This document shows positions 1 to 7,932 of a DNA stretch of 64,000 bases, in pieces; position 1 is the first letter of the stretch; each line of letters begins with the position of its first letter. Where the stretch lies: assembly GCF_014131695.1 (NCBI RefSeq), contig NZ_CP036346.1, forward strand, positions 496,001 to 560,000. The letters are read 5' to 3'. The DNA comes from Thomasclavelia ramosa DSM 1402. Its GTDB lineage: Bacteria; Bacillota_I; Bacilli_A; Erysipelotrichales; Coprobacillaceae. The position numbers were made by a program, and so were the translations under genes. Below the pieces are notes generated by a model. That model was not told where the DNA came from. It did not search any database and saw nothing but the letters and a program-made list of their open reading frames with translations.

Positions 1-92
1 CCTCGATACATAGTAATTATCCTATATTTTTCTTAATAAGTAAATACTAATTTAGATTTTTTCTAAGGATATAAAGCTAATTTTCTAAAAAA

Positions 93-150
93 TATCACAT
101 TTGTTATGGAAATAATGAAATTAATTTATGAATTTCATATATATGTGATA
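93..150. repeat. Nested imperfect inverted repeat
   Basis: The arms TATCACAT (93-100) and ATGTGATA (143-150) enclose a second pair, ATGAAATT (115-122) and AATTTCAT (131-138). The region is noncoding and lies beyond the terminator of the P60 hydrolase. It could be the terminator of a gene to the left of the window or a weak hairpin. The outer half-sites resemble the TGTGA element found at 28843-28864. Confidence 0.35.
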
Positions 151-176
151 AAAAAGATGAGCAAGCTTGCTCATCT
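150..176 (-). terminator. Rho-independent terminator of the NlpC/P60 gene
   Basis: A perfect 20-nt palindrome (GATGAGCAAG at 156-165 pairing with CTTGCTCATC at 166-175) lies just past the stop of the minus-strand hydrolase gene. Read on the minus strand, it is followed by a run of T. Confidence 0.8.
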
Positions 177-183
177 AATTGTA

Positions 184-1386
184 TTAATACAATCTACGAA
201 CGTCATACCATTCTTTTTGCCAATATGAATAACCAAGATCCGCTACTTGAACAGGTTTACCTGTTTGTGGAGCATGAACCATGTTACCACCACCGATATA
301 AATACCGACATGGTGAATTCCGCTGGTACTTCCATTACTGCTAAATAAGATGATATCTCCGGCCTGCATGTTATTACGAGAAACAGATACCCCTTTACTA
401 GCTAGCGATTTGGTATTATTAGAACCAATGTTGACACCTGATTGATAATAAGCCCAGTTGACTAAACCTGAGCAGTCAAATGCAGTGTGGTTTGGATTAG
501 CGATTTCAGACATGCTGTGACATCCACCCCATACATACATATAACCAACGCGAGTTAAAGCCTTTTGTGCAATTGCGTTTCCAACTGCAGAATCACCAGA
601 AACAACGCTTCCGCCAGAAACTTGTGATTTTTCAGTAGCAGCTAATAGTGCAGCGATATTATCAGTGATTTTTTGACTTGAATCGGCCGCTTGAGCAGCT
701 GCTTTTTCTTGCGCAATCAAATCAGCGTTTTGTTTTTCAAATAGAGCTTGATATTCTTGTTGTAGTGCCTGCTTTGATGATTTTTGACTTTCAATATTAG
801 CTTTGGCAGTAACAACCGTAGCTTTTTGTGTTTCTACTTGTTCTTTTTCATCAGCTAGTTGTGCAACTAATTCATCATCATACGATGTTATTTCATTAAC
901 GCTGTCAATTCGGGCAAACATATCAGTGAAGCTAGAAGCCCCAAAGATAAAGTCAATATATGAATTATTGTTATTGTATGATTGCATTGAATACATACGT
1001 TCTTTTACTTCTTCTTCTTTTTTAGCTATACTTGCTTCTAAATTTGAAATTGAAGTTTGTAAATATTCAATTTCTTTTTGTTTTTCAGCAATTTGATCAT
1101 TTAATGCACTAATTTCACTTGAGATACTATTCAAACTATTTTGAGTATCAGATACTTTGCTTTTTGAATCACTTACTTGAGATTTCAATTCTTTATTTTT
1201 ATTTTTCAAGTATGTATTGAATTCTTTACAAGTGTTCAAGTTATTAGTTGAAAGATTTGAAGATGAGCATAATTTCATGTACTTATCTTCTTGCCCGGAA
1301 AAATCAGTTGCCTGAACAGGAGTGGGAATAGTTACTAATGAAAGCATTGTACAGACTCCTAAAGCAGTGACGAATACTTTTTTCAT
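184..1386 (-). CDS. Secreted NlpC/P60 peptidoglycan endopeptidase with coiled coil
   Basis: This 400-residue secreted cell wall hydrolase probably cuts peptide stems of peptidoglycan. It starts with a Sec signal peptide (MKKVF plus a hydrophobic stretch, cleavage likely near PVQA-TD). A long coiled coil rich in K, E, Q and S follows (about residues 40-250), of the kind seen in PcsB/CwlO-type hydrolases. The C-terminal NlpC/P60 domain carries the catalytic Cys in AFDCSGLVNWAY and the His in GIHHVGIYIG. The start is the ATG at 1386, which has GGAGG at a good distance; a TTG five codons upstream overlaps the ribosome binding site and is less likely. It stands alone and diverges from a GH25 gene. 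By analogy with PcsB/CwlO the coiled coil may hold the enzyme inactive until a partner such as FtsEX releases it, but that is inference. Confidence 0.9.
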   Translation of the reverse strand: MKKVFVTALGVCTMLSLVTIPTPVQATDFSGQEDKYMKLCSSSNLSTNNLNTCKEFNTYLKNKNKELKSQVSDSKSKVSDTQNSLNSISSEISALNDQIAEKQKEIEYLQTSISNLEASIAKKEEEVKERMYSMQSYNNNNSYIDFIFGASSFTDMFARIDSVNEITSYDDELVAQLADEKEQVETQKATVVTAKANIESQKSSKQALQQEYQALFEKQNADLIAQEKAAAQAADSSQKITDNIAALLAATEKSQVSGGSVVSGDSAVGNAIAQKALTRVGYMYVWGGCHSMSEIANPNHTAFDCSGLVNWAYYQSGVNIGSNNTKSLASKGVSVSRNNMQAGDIILFSSNGSTSGIHHVGIYIGGGNMVHAPQTGKPVQVADLGYSYWQKEWYDVRRLY

Positions 1387-1568
1387 TTCATCGACCTCCA
1401 ATTTATATATATTATTTAGTTTTATATTCAGTTTTAAAGATGGCGTATTTAATCCATACCAATGTGATTATAACATAATATTCATTGTTTCGCATTAAAA
1501 TGATAAAAAAGTCTAGAAAGTCACACATTTTTGACAATTGCTCATATATTATTAATGGAGGTGGAAGA

Positions 1569-2579
1569 ATGACGACACATGGAATTGATGTCTCACAATA
1601 TCAGGGGGTAATTGATTGGGAAATTGTTCAAGATCGAGTTGATTTTGCAATTCTTAGATGTGGTTTTGGTCAAGATCGAACAGATCAAGATGATCGTTTG
1701 TTTAAAAGAAATGCAGACGAGTGTACACGATTAGGAATACCGTTTGGTGTTTACTTATATTCATATGCTAAAAATAGTAGTGATGCTAGAGGGGAAGCAC
1801 AACATGTTTTACGTCTAGTGAAAAACTATAAGATGGCATATCCAGTGTATTATGATTTAGAAGATAATAATACGACTGGAAAGCAATCAAATGATGTGAT
1901 TGCAAATATCGCTAAAACATTTGCTGATGAATTAGAAGCCAATGGATATTATGTTGGGATGTATGCTTCACTATACTGGTGGAACACTAAATTAACGGAT
2001 CCGATTTTTGATAATTATACACGGTGGGTTGCTAACTATGCTGCTGAGTTAAATTATGATAAACCGTATGATATGTGGCAATATAGTTCGACTGGATGGG
2101 TTCAAGGGGTACCAACAATTGTTGATATGAATTATTGTTATGCTGATTTTCCAGCTATTATTAAACGTGCAGGTAAGAATAATTTTGATATTGATACAGC
2201 AGTGGAACAATATAAATTAGGTGATACAGTAAGATTTAGCTATGTCTTTTTAACTAGTGAATCTTCTAATCCGTTACGGCCATATCGTAATGTTGGAAAG
2301 ATAACTCGAATTGTAAAAAATACTCGAAATCCTTATTTAATAGGTAATGATCAAGGCTGGGTCAATGACCAGGTAATTGAAGGTAGGGTAAGCTATTTGT
2401 CAAATCCTAATTATGTTGGAGATAGTTTAGTTGGAGCCCTTCAGCAAATTAATGTTGATACAAGTTTTGAAAATCGTCAACATTTAGCAAAACTTAATGG
2501 AATTACTAATTATGTAGGTAGTGCGGCGCAAAATTTACAATTATTGCAATTATTAAAAGAAGGAAAACTAATTAGTTAG
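1569..2579 (+). CDS. GH25 family lysozyme-like muramidase
   Basis: This is a 336-residue glycoside hydrolase family 25 protein that cleaves the MurNAc-GlcNAc bond of peptidoglycan. The N-terminal barrel shows HGIDVSQYQGVIDWE (the catalytic Asp comes early), the YYDLED acidic pair near residue 95, and the closing MWQYSSTG strand near residue 175. The last ~120 residues are a separate part. They contain an SH3-like stretch (GDTVRF, VGKITRIV) and a short cell-wall-binding-like repeat ending QNLQLLQLLKEGKL. The start is the ATG at 1569 after GGAGGTGGAAGA; the reading frame is open 28 codons further upstream but has no better site. No signal peptide is visible at this start, as in phage endolysins, so export would need another route. 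No other phage genes are nearby. Confidence 0.88.
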   Translation: MTTHGIDVSQYQGVIDWEIVQDRVDFAILRCGFGQDRTDQDDRLFKRNADECTRLGIPFGVYLYSYAKNSSDARGEAQHVLRLVKNYKMAYPVYYDLEDNNTTGKQSNDVIANIAKTFADELEANGYYVGMYASLYWWNTKLTDPIFDNYTRWVANYAAELNYDKPYDMWQYSSTGWVQGVPTIVDMNYCYADFPAIIKRAGKNNFDIDTAVEQYKLGDTVRFSYVFLTSESSNPLRPYRNVGKITRIVKNTRNPYLIGNDQGWVNDQVIEGRVSYLSNPNYVGDSLVGALQQINVDTSFENRQHLAKLNGITNYVGSAAQNLQLLQLLKEGKLIS

Positions 2580-2580
2580 A

Positions 2581-3081
2581 TTATCTAACTAATTTAGTTT
2601 CCCATTCTTTTAAAACCTTGATATGCAGTTCTTCATCTTCAATGATTCGATTTAAAATCGCAACAATATAGGGATCTTTGATGATGCTAGCTTGATACAT
2701 ATACTTATCAATTGCCTGATATTCAGCGTCTATTGCTGTTTTTAGTACTTCCTCTAGTGAATTAGGATAATTTAAATATGATGGTGACCAATAAGTACAT
2801 TGATCATTTAGACAGCTCCACCAGCGGGGGTCTAAACCTAATTCTAAGGCAAGGGTCATGAAGATGTCTAAATGATGCATCTCGACCATAGAAATATTTA
2901 AAAATGTTTTTTTTAGTTCTAAAAAATCTTCGCCAGCAATACTATGGTTATAAATATATTGACAAATTGCAGATGTTTCAGAATTCATCCCACCGACATT
3001 ATCAAGGATCATTAAACCATAAGTTTCATTTGGCACAGTTACTTTTATTTCGGGGTAAGGCTTATTTACTTTAGTATCCAT
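2581..3081 (-). CDS. Ferritin-like di-iron protein
   Basis: A 166-residue four-helix ferritin-like protein. The metal ligands are visible in order: E in GGMNSETSA, the ExxH pair MVEMHHLD, E in AIDAEYQAI, and the last ExxH in EDEELHIKVL. This is the rubrerythrin/ferritin-like pattern without a rubredoxin domain, so a role in peroxide handling or iron binding is likely but the substrate is unknown. The start is the ATG at 3081 behind GAGGTGAAGAAC; a frame extension of 17 codons has no ribosome binding site. The gene converges on the GH25 gene with only one base between the stops. Confidence 0.8.
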   Translation of the reverse strand: MDTKVNKPYPEIKVTVPNETYGLMILDNVGGMNSETSAICQYIYNHSIAGEDFLELKKTFLNISMVEMHHLDIFMTLALELGLDPRWWSCLNDQCTYWSPSYLNYPNSLEEVLKTAIDAEYQAIDKYMYQASIIKDPYIVAILNRIIEDEELHIKVLKEWETKLVR

Positions 3082-3210
3082 GTTCTTCACCTCATATAAA
3101 AATATGCTGAATACAATAAGATATGAATACAAATGAAATAATTTTTACACTTAAAGATATAAATATTGAAAATAACTAAGATAATAGTCAAAATTATTGT
3201 AATTATCAAG

Positions 3211-3256
3211 TTACTAACAGAAATATTATATGTCATAGTAATATTTCTGTTAGTAA
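3211..3256. repeat. Perfect 18-bp inverted repeat
   Basis: The left arm TTACTAACAGAAATATTA (3211-3228) is exactly complementary to 3239-3256, with a 10-nt loop. It lies in noncoding DNA between the ferritin-like gene and a decayed membrane gene. It lacks a long T-run on either strand, so it is not a typical terminator. It could be a structured RNA element or part of a small mobile repeat. Confidence 0.6.
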
Positions 3257-3332
3257 AAAGAATAATGGGGTTATAGTCGCTCAAGCTATTAAAATCATTT
3301 AAAAACAAGCTGAGAATAAGGAATGTTTCAAC

Positions 3333-3560
3333 TTACAAGAGACCACTATAATTATTTTTTATGCGGACATTCCTTAAGAAAATTAATCCGATGATAAATA
3401 TACCAAATACTCATAAGGCTATTAATGCAATTAAAAGATTAGCGATAGTACTGGTAAAATAATAACAACTATACCCATAGATAATAATTGCACTGATGAT
3501 ATATATTAATATTCTCACTCCAATATCACAATATAATTTATCAAAATTAATGATAGCGAA
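3333..3560 (-). pseudogene. Remnant of a small membrane protein gene
   Basis: The minus strand can be read for about 76 codons as a hydrophobic protein with two or three likely membrane helices, for example ILIYIISAIIIYGYS and VFGIFIIGLIFL. A TGA interrupts the frame between the helices. No start codon or ribosome binding site is present, and another TGA precedes the first codon. I read this as a decayed gene, not a functional one. The family is not recognised. Confidence 0.4.
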
Positions 3561-3670
3561 TCATAGTAAATATTGATTAACTTAATCGACTGCTGGTATA
3601 CAAAAATTAATAATTAAAATAAGGTTATAATATTATTGAGCTTACATAGAATATGATGAGGGGGGATTAT

Positions 3671-4480
3671 GTGTTTTATCTAAAATCATCAGATAATGCC
3701 AAATTAGCGGTAGAGGATATTAATCCAGCTCATCAAAAGACAGTAGTTTTAGTGCATGGCTGGCCAATTTGCCAAGAAATGTATGAATATCAAAAAGATA
3801 TTTTAAACGATTGTCGATACCGCATCATTAGTTATGATATTCGTGGATTAGGAATGTCACAAGTTATGGGCAGGGGCTATGATTATGACCAATTAGCGAT
3901 AGATCTGCATAGTGTTTTAATAACCTTAAATGTCCATAATGTGACATTAGTAGGATTTTCAATGGGTGGGGCGATTTGTGTTCGTTATATGAGTAAATTT
4001 GGAAAAGAACGAGTAAGTAAACTAGTTTTGGCTGGTGCTGCAGTGCCTTCATATACTCGTACAATTCATAATCCCGAAGGACAAAGTATCGATGCGGTAA
4101 ATCAACTGATTGAGCAGTGTTATACTAATCGACCTAAAATGGTTCATGATTTCGGACAAAATGTTTTTGCATTAAATCATGGCAGTGAATTTATGAACTG
4201 GTTTACATCAATTTGTTTAAAGGGATCAGGAATAGGAACGATCCAAACAGCAATTTCTTTACGAGATGAAGATGTGTATCAAGATTTGTTTGAGATTAAG
4301 GTCACTACTTTAATCATGCATGGAGTGCTTGATAAAATTTGTCCTTTTTCGTTTGCTTTAATCATGCATGAATGTATAGAAGATTCGATTTTATGCAAGT
4401 TTGAATATAGTGGACATGGGATTTTTTATGATGAACGAGAACGTTTTAATCAAGTATTAATTGATTTTATTGAACAATAA
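3671..4480 (+). CDS. Alpha/beta hydrolase
   Basis: This 269-residue alpha/beta-fold hydrolase has an oxyanion motif VLVHGWP near residue 30. The nucleophile elbow is VGFSMGG (Ser near 95), an acidic residue follows in GVLDKICPF, and the catalytic His is in SGHGIFYDE near the C terminus. The layout is that of small-molecule esterases, peroxidases or haloperoxidase-like enzymes; the substrate cannot be told. I chose the GTG at 3671 because GAGGGGGGAT ends six bases before it. The in-frame ATG at 3653 lies upstream of that ribosome binding site. It is a single-gene unit, ending in a shared hairpin with the GNAT gene. Confidence 0.85.
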   Translation: MFYLKSSDNAKLAVEDINPAHQKTVVLVHGWPICQEMYEYQKDILNDCRYRIISYDIRGLGMSQVMGRGYDYDQLAIDLHSVLITLNVHNVTLVGFSMGGAICVRYMSKFGKERVSKLVLAGAAVPSYTRTIHNPEGQSIDAVNQLIEQCYTNRPKMVHDFGQNVFALNHGSEFMNWFTSICLKGSGIGTIQTAISLRDEDVYQDLFEIKVTTLIMHGVLDKICPFSFALIMHECIEDSILCKFEYSGHGIFYDERERFNQVLIDFIEQ

Positions 4481-4515
4481 AACCTGCACTTTGTAATGCA
4501 GGTTAAAGAATTTTT
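4481..4515. terminator. Bidirectional terminator hairpin
   Basis: The arms AACCTGCA (4481-4488) and TGCAGGTT (4497-4504) form a hairpin between the convergent hydrolase and GNAT genes. Downstream bases are T-rich on the minus strand and weakly so on the plus strand. Confidence 0.65.
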
Positions 4516-4997
4516 TCATATGCTCGTCGAGTTTCTTTATTTTCTAAATAAATAGTGCCACAATATTCAAATCCATATTTAATCAAGAAACGCTGCATCG
4601 AAAGATTATCATCATGAGTATCCATACGGATACTTGGTTTTTTAGGATAAAGTTTTAATCCTTCATCAATAATGATTTTTGCCAAGCCTTTACCTTTTTG
4701 ATCATTTCGTATCGCGATGCGATGAACTACAATGTATGCATTATCTTGAAGCCATTTCCCTTCTATATAATTATAACTAGGTTCAAGCTCTTTAGAGATC
4801 ATCGCAGTTGCGACTATTTCTCCGTTATCTTCAAGCACATAAGCTTCATGGCGGCTAATATCATTAATAATAGTTAATTCATCAGGATAACCATCTTGCC
4901 ATTGGTTGATTCCTTGCTCTTTAAAATATACTTTAGCTTGATTGATAATTGTCATGACAGCGGTTAAATCATTAGTAGTAGTTAATCTTAATTTCAT
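4503..4997 (-). CDS. GNAT family N-acetyltransferase
   Basis: A 164-residue GCN5-related acetyltransferase that would transfer an acetyl group from acetyl-CoA to an amine. The start MKLRLTTTNDLTAVMTII is the usual first strand and helix. The acetyl-CoA pyrophosphate loop is seen in RNDQKGKGLAKIIID (Q/RxxGxG/A form), followed by the DTHDDNLSMQRFLIKYGFEYCG region typical of this family. The start is the ATG at 4997 behind AAGGATG. The acceptor substrate is unknown. Confidence 0.85.
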   Translation of the reverse strand: MKLRLTTTNDLTAVMTIINQAKVYFKEQGINQWQDGYPDELTIINDISRHEAYVLEDNGEIVATAMISKELEPSYNYIEGKWLQDNAYIVVHRIAIRNDQKGKGLAKIIIDEGLKLYPKKPSIRMDTHDDNLSMQRFLIKYGFEYCGTIYLENKETRRAYEKIL

Positions 4998-5113
4998 CTA
5001 ATCACATCCTTGTTTATTAATATAACATAACCATATAAAAATAGAAATTACTATTTAGAAAATAGTAGAGAAATGCTGTTAAAGAGCATATAATGATAGC
5101 TGGAGGTGGTTAG

Positions 5114-5896
5114 ATGATAGATTTAAAAAATGCTAAAAGATTGTTTGATGAATATGTAGCGAATTATGATAAAGATAATCCTAAAGTTGCCTTAAAGATA
5201 GAACATACTTATCGTGTTATGGAGGCCTCAAAAAATGTTGCAGTGAGTCTCGGGTTAGATCAAGATGAAATAGACTTAGCATCATTAATTGGATTATTAC
5301 ATGATATTGGGAGATTTGAACAATTAAAACGTTATAATTGTTTTATTGATAGTAAAACAATTGATCATGCATTATTAGGTGTTCAAATTTTATTTGATGA
5401 TAATTTAATTAGTAAATTTGATATTGATCAAAAAGATTATCCACTGATCTACAAAGCTATTTTTAATCATAATAAATATAAAATTGCTGAGGGATTAAGT
5501 GAACATGAGATGCTCCACTGTAAAATAATTCGTGATGCTGACAAAATCGATATCTTTAAAACAGGTTTGTTAGAAACGTTCGAAGCATTTTTGGATGCTG
5601 GACAAGAGATTTTAGAAAATGACATCATTACTGAATCGATATATGAAACATTTATGAATAGTGAATCAATTCTTAGTACCACTCGTAAAACTGACTTGGA
5701 TCGCTGGGTATCCTTTTTGGCCTTGATATTTGATTTGAATTATCAGTATAGTTGTAATTATGTTTATCAACAAGATTATATTACAAAATTAGTTAAACGA
5801 CTTAATTATCAAAATAGTGATACTTTTAAGAAGATGTTAAATATAATGAACCATGCTAATGAATATTTAAAAGAAAAGAGTGATCTTAATAATTAA
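5114..5896 (+). CDS. HD domain phosphohydrolase
   Basis: A 260-residue metal-dependent HD-superfamily phosphohydrolase. The signature is KIEHTYRVM, the paired GLLHDIGRFEQ (the HD residues, near 75), FNHNKY, and IIRDADKIDIF with the last Asp (near 145). The substrate is probably a nucleotide or another phosphate ester, but it is not identifiable. The start ATG at 5114 follows GGAGGTGG. The stop codon lies inside its terminator hairpin. A decayed copy of the same gene follows directly, so the gene arose or was copied by tandem duplication. Confidence 0.87.
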   Translation: MIDLKNAKRLFDEYVANYDKDNPKVALKIEHTYRVMEASKNVAVSLGLDQDEIDLASLIGLLHDIGRFEQLKRYNCFIDSKTIDHALLGVQILFDDNLISKFDIDQKDYPLIYKAIFNHNKYKIAEGLSEHEMLHCKIIRDADKIDIFKTGLLETFEAFLDAGQEILENDIITESIYETFMNSESILSTTRKTDLDRWVSFLALIFDLNYQYSCNYVYQQDYITKLVKRLNYQNSDTFKKMLNIMNHANEYLKEKSDLNN

Positions 5897-5908
5897 GATC
5901 ACTTTTTT
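5879..5908 (+). terminator. Terminator of the HD phosphohydrolase
   Basis: AGTGATCTTA and its complement, ending at 5903, form a hairpin followed by TTTTTT. The gene's stop codon is inside the hairpin. Confidence 0.8.
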
Positions 5909-5919
5909 GAGGTAAGTTA

Positions 5920-6438
5920 ATGATAAAAATAGAGTATGCATATAAAGAATTTAATACTTATGTCAGTGAATATGATTTCGATGTCTCTTTATTATTTTAA
6001 GATAGGTTGATTGAAAAATTTAGTGATATTTATAATAATGAGCAAATTATTTATAAAGCAATCATAAAGCACAATAAATATGTGATTTGAATGGGATTAG
6101 ATACTCATGAATTACTGCATGCAAAGATTATCCGTGATGCTAACAAAATCGATAAGCTGGAAATTAATCTACTCTCCCGCTAGAAACAATTTATTATAAG
6201 GGAAAAGAAGAAATAGAAAAACAATTGATTAGTGAGAGCAGTGTACCAGTCATTTTTGAATCATGAAATGATTTTAAGCAGCTGTCAGCAAAATGATTTA
6301 GATATTTGGTTACCACATTTAGTATTTGTATTTGATTTGAATTTTAAATATAGTTTTCAAGAGGTTTTAAAACACCAATATATTGATAATTTGTATAAAC
6401 GTTTAGACTATCAAAACATTGATACTAAAAAAAGATGA
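5920..6438 (+). pseudogene. Decayed tandem copy of the HD phosphohydrolase
   Basis: The sequence starts with GAGGTAAG and an ATG. It can be aligned by eye to the upstream HD gene through NHNKY-like (KHNKYVI), ELLHAKIIRDANKIDKLE, and the C-terminal DLDIWLPHLVFVFDLNFKYSF and YKRLDYQN regions. The part that holds the HD motif itself is deleted near 5998. There are also in-frame stops (TAA near 5998, TGA near 6088, TAG near 6181) and frameshifts. The 68-residue open stretch at its end is only the C-terminal fragment. Confidence 0.85.
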
Positions 6439-6482
6439 GTATTATCTATTAAGTGGTAATGAATTATACATATGAACATGCT

Positions 6483-6512
6483 AAATAGTCCAGAAGATCT
6501 TCTGGACTATTT
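6483..6512. terminator. Bidirectional terminator (perfect palindrome)
   Basis: A 30-nt perfect palindrome centred on AGATCT, with AAA before and TTT after it, lies between the HD pseudogene and the convergent radical SAM gene. It serves as an intrinsic terminator in both directions. Confidence 0.8.
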
Positions 6513-6513
6513 T

Positions 6514-7407
6514 TTAAAATAAACTCAATTGTTCCGATGATGCAGTTTGTTTATAACCATTTATAATATCTTCCATCTTATAAATGATATTATATTTGTG
6601 ACATTCTTCAATAAATATATTTTTTAATTCATAAAGTCGTGGGCTGTTGCATAAATAAGTATTACCGAATTGTTTTATATAGCGTTCCTTACAGCCGGGA
6701 AATAAATGATCTAGCTGCGTATAGAAATAATCACGTTGATGATCTCGTAAAGTCACACCAAACATAGGATAAACAAAGCTGGCATTGGCTAAATGTGCGC
6801 GATAGATGATTTCTCGAATATTTTCAGGGGTATCGTTAATAAATGGCAAAATCGGTGTCATTAAAACCCCAGCATAAATATTGTGTTGGCGTAATTGTTT
6901 AATTGTTTCAAATCGTTTTGATGAAATTGAAACATTTGGTTCGATCAATTTTGCTAATGAATCATCACCACAAGTAATGGTCATACAAATTAGGACAGAT
7001 TGTTTATCATTAATTTGTTTTATGAGTTCAAGATCGTTAATGAGCGTATGACTTTTAGTCGTTATCATTACACCAAAATTGGTTTGCTTTATTATTTTTA
7101 AAGCTTGATGAGTTATCTTTAATTGTTGTTCATAATGATTATAGGGATCAGACATGGCTCCAATTGCAATCACCCCTTTTCTTTTTTTAGAACAAAGTTC
7201 TTTAGAAAGTAGGGTGAGTACGTTATGTTTTACTTTAATTTGATCAAAGTTTGAGATTTGATAACAATCACTACGACTGTCACAATAAATACAACCGTGA
7301 TGACATCCTTGGTAGAGATTCATGTTGTAGTCAAAACCAAACCAAAAATGATTTTTATCGGCTTTGTTTTGAATGATTGTCTTAGCTTTTATTTCGGGTA
7401 TTTTCAT
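6514..7407 (-). CDS. SplB-like radical SAM protein
   Basis: A 297-residue radical SAM protein of the COG1533 (SplB, spore photoproduct lyase-like) family. The [4Fe-4S] motif is CHHGCIYC (Cys-x3-Cys-x2-Cys, about residues 35-42). It is preceded by the NLYQGC sequence typical of this family. Other family features are IAIGAMSDPYNHYE and the MTTKSHTLINDLE segment. The true spore lyase carries an extra C-terminal Cys at a set position; from the sequence alone I cannot say that this protein repairs spore DNA, and many homologues have no known function. The start ATG at 7407 follows AGGAGGGCACAATTA. It is transcribed away from acpP. Confidence 0.85.
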   Translation of the reverse strand: MKIPEIKAKTIIQNKADKNHFWFGFDYNMNLYQGCHHGCIYCDSRSDCYQISNFDQIKVKHNVLTLLSKELCSKKRKGVIAIGAMSDPYNHYEQQLKITHQALKIIKQTNFGVMITTKSHTLINDLELIKQINDKQSVLICMTITCGDDSLAKLIEPNVSISSKRFETIKQLRQHNIYAGVLMTPILPFINDTPENIREIIYRAHLANASFVYPMFGVTLRDHQRDYFYTQLDHLFPGCKERYIKQFGNTYLCNSPRLYELKNIFIEECHKYNIIYKMEDIINGYKQTASSEQLSLF

Positions 7408-7542
7408 TAATTGTGCCCTCCTAAAAAAGACTATAACATAAAAAAATGACGATTAAAACATAAAAAAAACGAAAAAAAATATTACTTGAAACACCTTGAT
7501 TTTACTAGGTTTTGGGTTAATTCGACAGTCTTCGATAAAAGT

Positions 7543-7555
7543 TTTGAACATCAAA
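7543..7555. promoter_or_regulatory. FabT-like operator at the fatty acid operon promoter
   Basis: The palindrome TTTGAACATCAAA fits TTTGAnnnTCAAA, the core of known FabT sites in streptococci. It ends three bases before the -35 box of acpP. The operon encodes a FabT-like MarR regulator, and the same pattern recurs before accB. Confidence 0.65.
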
Positions 7556-7558
7556 CTA

Positions 7559-7586
7559 TTTACAAATGTTTTGATTTTGTTATAAT
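7559..7586 (+). promoter_or_regulatory. Promoter of acpP and the fatty acid operon
   Basis: The -35 TTTACA (7559-7564) and the -10 TATAAT (7581-7586) are 16 bases apart. The acpP start codon is 32 bases downstream. Confidence 0.75.
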
Positions 7587-7618
7587 GTGACCGTAATATA
7601 CACGAGGAGGAATATAAC

Positions 7619-7846
7619 GTGGAATTTGAAAAAGTAAAAGAAATAATTGTTGATTCTTTAAGCTGTGATGAAGATGCAGTAACTTTAGAAGCTAACTTAA
7701 AAGAAGACTTAGATGCAGATTCATTAGATGCAGTTGAATTAATCATGGCAGTTGAAGAAGAATTTGATATTGAAATCCCTGATGATAAAGCAGCTGAAAT
7801 TAAAACAGTTCAAGATATCGTAGATTATATCAAAGAAAATGCATAA
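7619..7846 (+). CDS. acpP: Acyl carrier protein
   Basis: A 75-residue acyl carrier protein that holds the growing fatty acyl chain on a phosphopantetheine arm. The modification site is Ser35 in [18 protein letters not shown], the classic DSL motif at the start of helix 2. The protein is strongly acidic. The start codon is GTG at 7619, 10 bases after GAGGAGG; no ATG fits. It is the first gene of the fatty acid operon. A terminator-like hairpin follows, so acpP probably gets more transcript than the genes after it, which fits the high demand for ACP. Confidence 0.95.
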   Translation: MEFEKVKEIIVDSLSCDEDAVTLEANLKEDLDADSLDAVELIMAVEEEFDIEIPDDKAAEIKTVQDIVDYIKENA

Positions 7847-7861
7847 TAAATGCTGATTTTT

Positions 7862-7893
7862 ATTACCCAGAATAGCTGGGTAATAATTTTTTT
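7862..7893 (+). terminator. Attenuator-like hairpin between acpP and accB
   Basis: The arms ATTACCCAG (7862-7870) and CTGGGTAAT (7876-7884), with a 5-nt loop, are followed by AATTTTTTT. No clear promoter is seen before accB, so partial read-through is likely. Confidence 0.75.
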
Positions 7894-7903
7894 AAAAAAT
7901 TAC

Positions 7904-7916
7904 TTTGATATTCAAA
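7904..7916. promoter_or_regulatory. Second FabT-like operator, upstream of accB
   Basis: The palindrome TTTGATATTCAAA has the same half-sites and spacing as the site at 7543-7555. It lies 16 bases before the accB start codon, between the hairpin and the ribosome binding site. It could act on a weak internal promoter or as a block to elongating polymerase. Confidence 0.6.
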
Positions 7917-7932
7917 ATAAAGGAGAGTATTT

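Noticed and set aside
803-1096. Plus-strand open frame inside the NlpC/P60 gene
   Set aside because: It lies antisense to the coiled-coil segment, with no ribosome binding site or recognisable domain.
3087-3308. Minus-strand 73-codon hydrophobic frame upstream of the ferritin-like gene
   Set aside because: It runs through the perfect hairpin and has no ribosome binding site; considered chance in AT-rich DNA.
3333-6440. In-frame TGA codons in two remnants as sign of TGA recoding (Trp or selenocysteine)
   Set aside because: Other stop types and frameshifts are also present in the HD copy, and intact genes in the window use TGG for Trp; TGA ends genes such as the HD remnant and AccA-neighbour frames normally.
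7453-7746. Minus-strand open frame across the acpP promoter
   Set aside because: It is antisense to acpP and its promoter, low complexity, and has no start signals.
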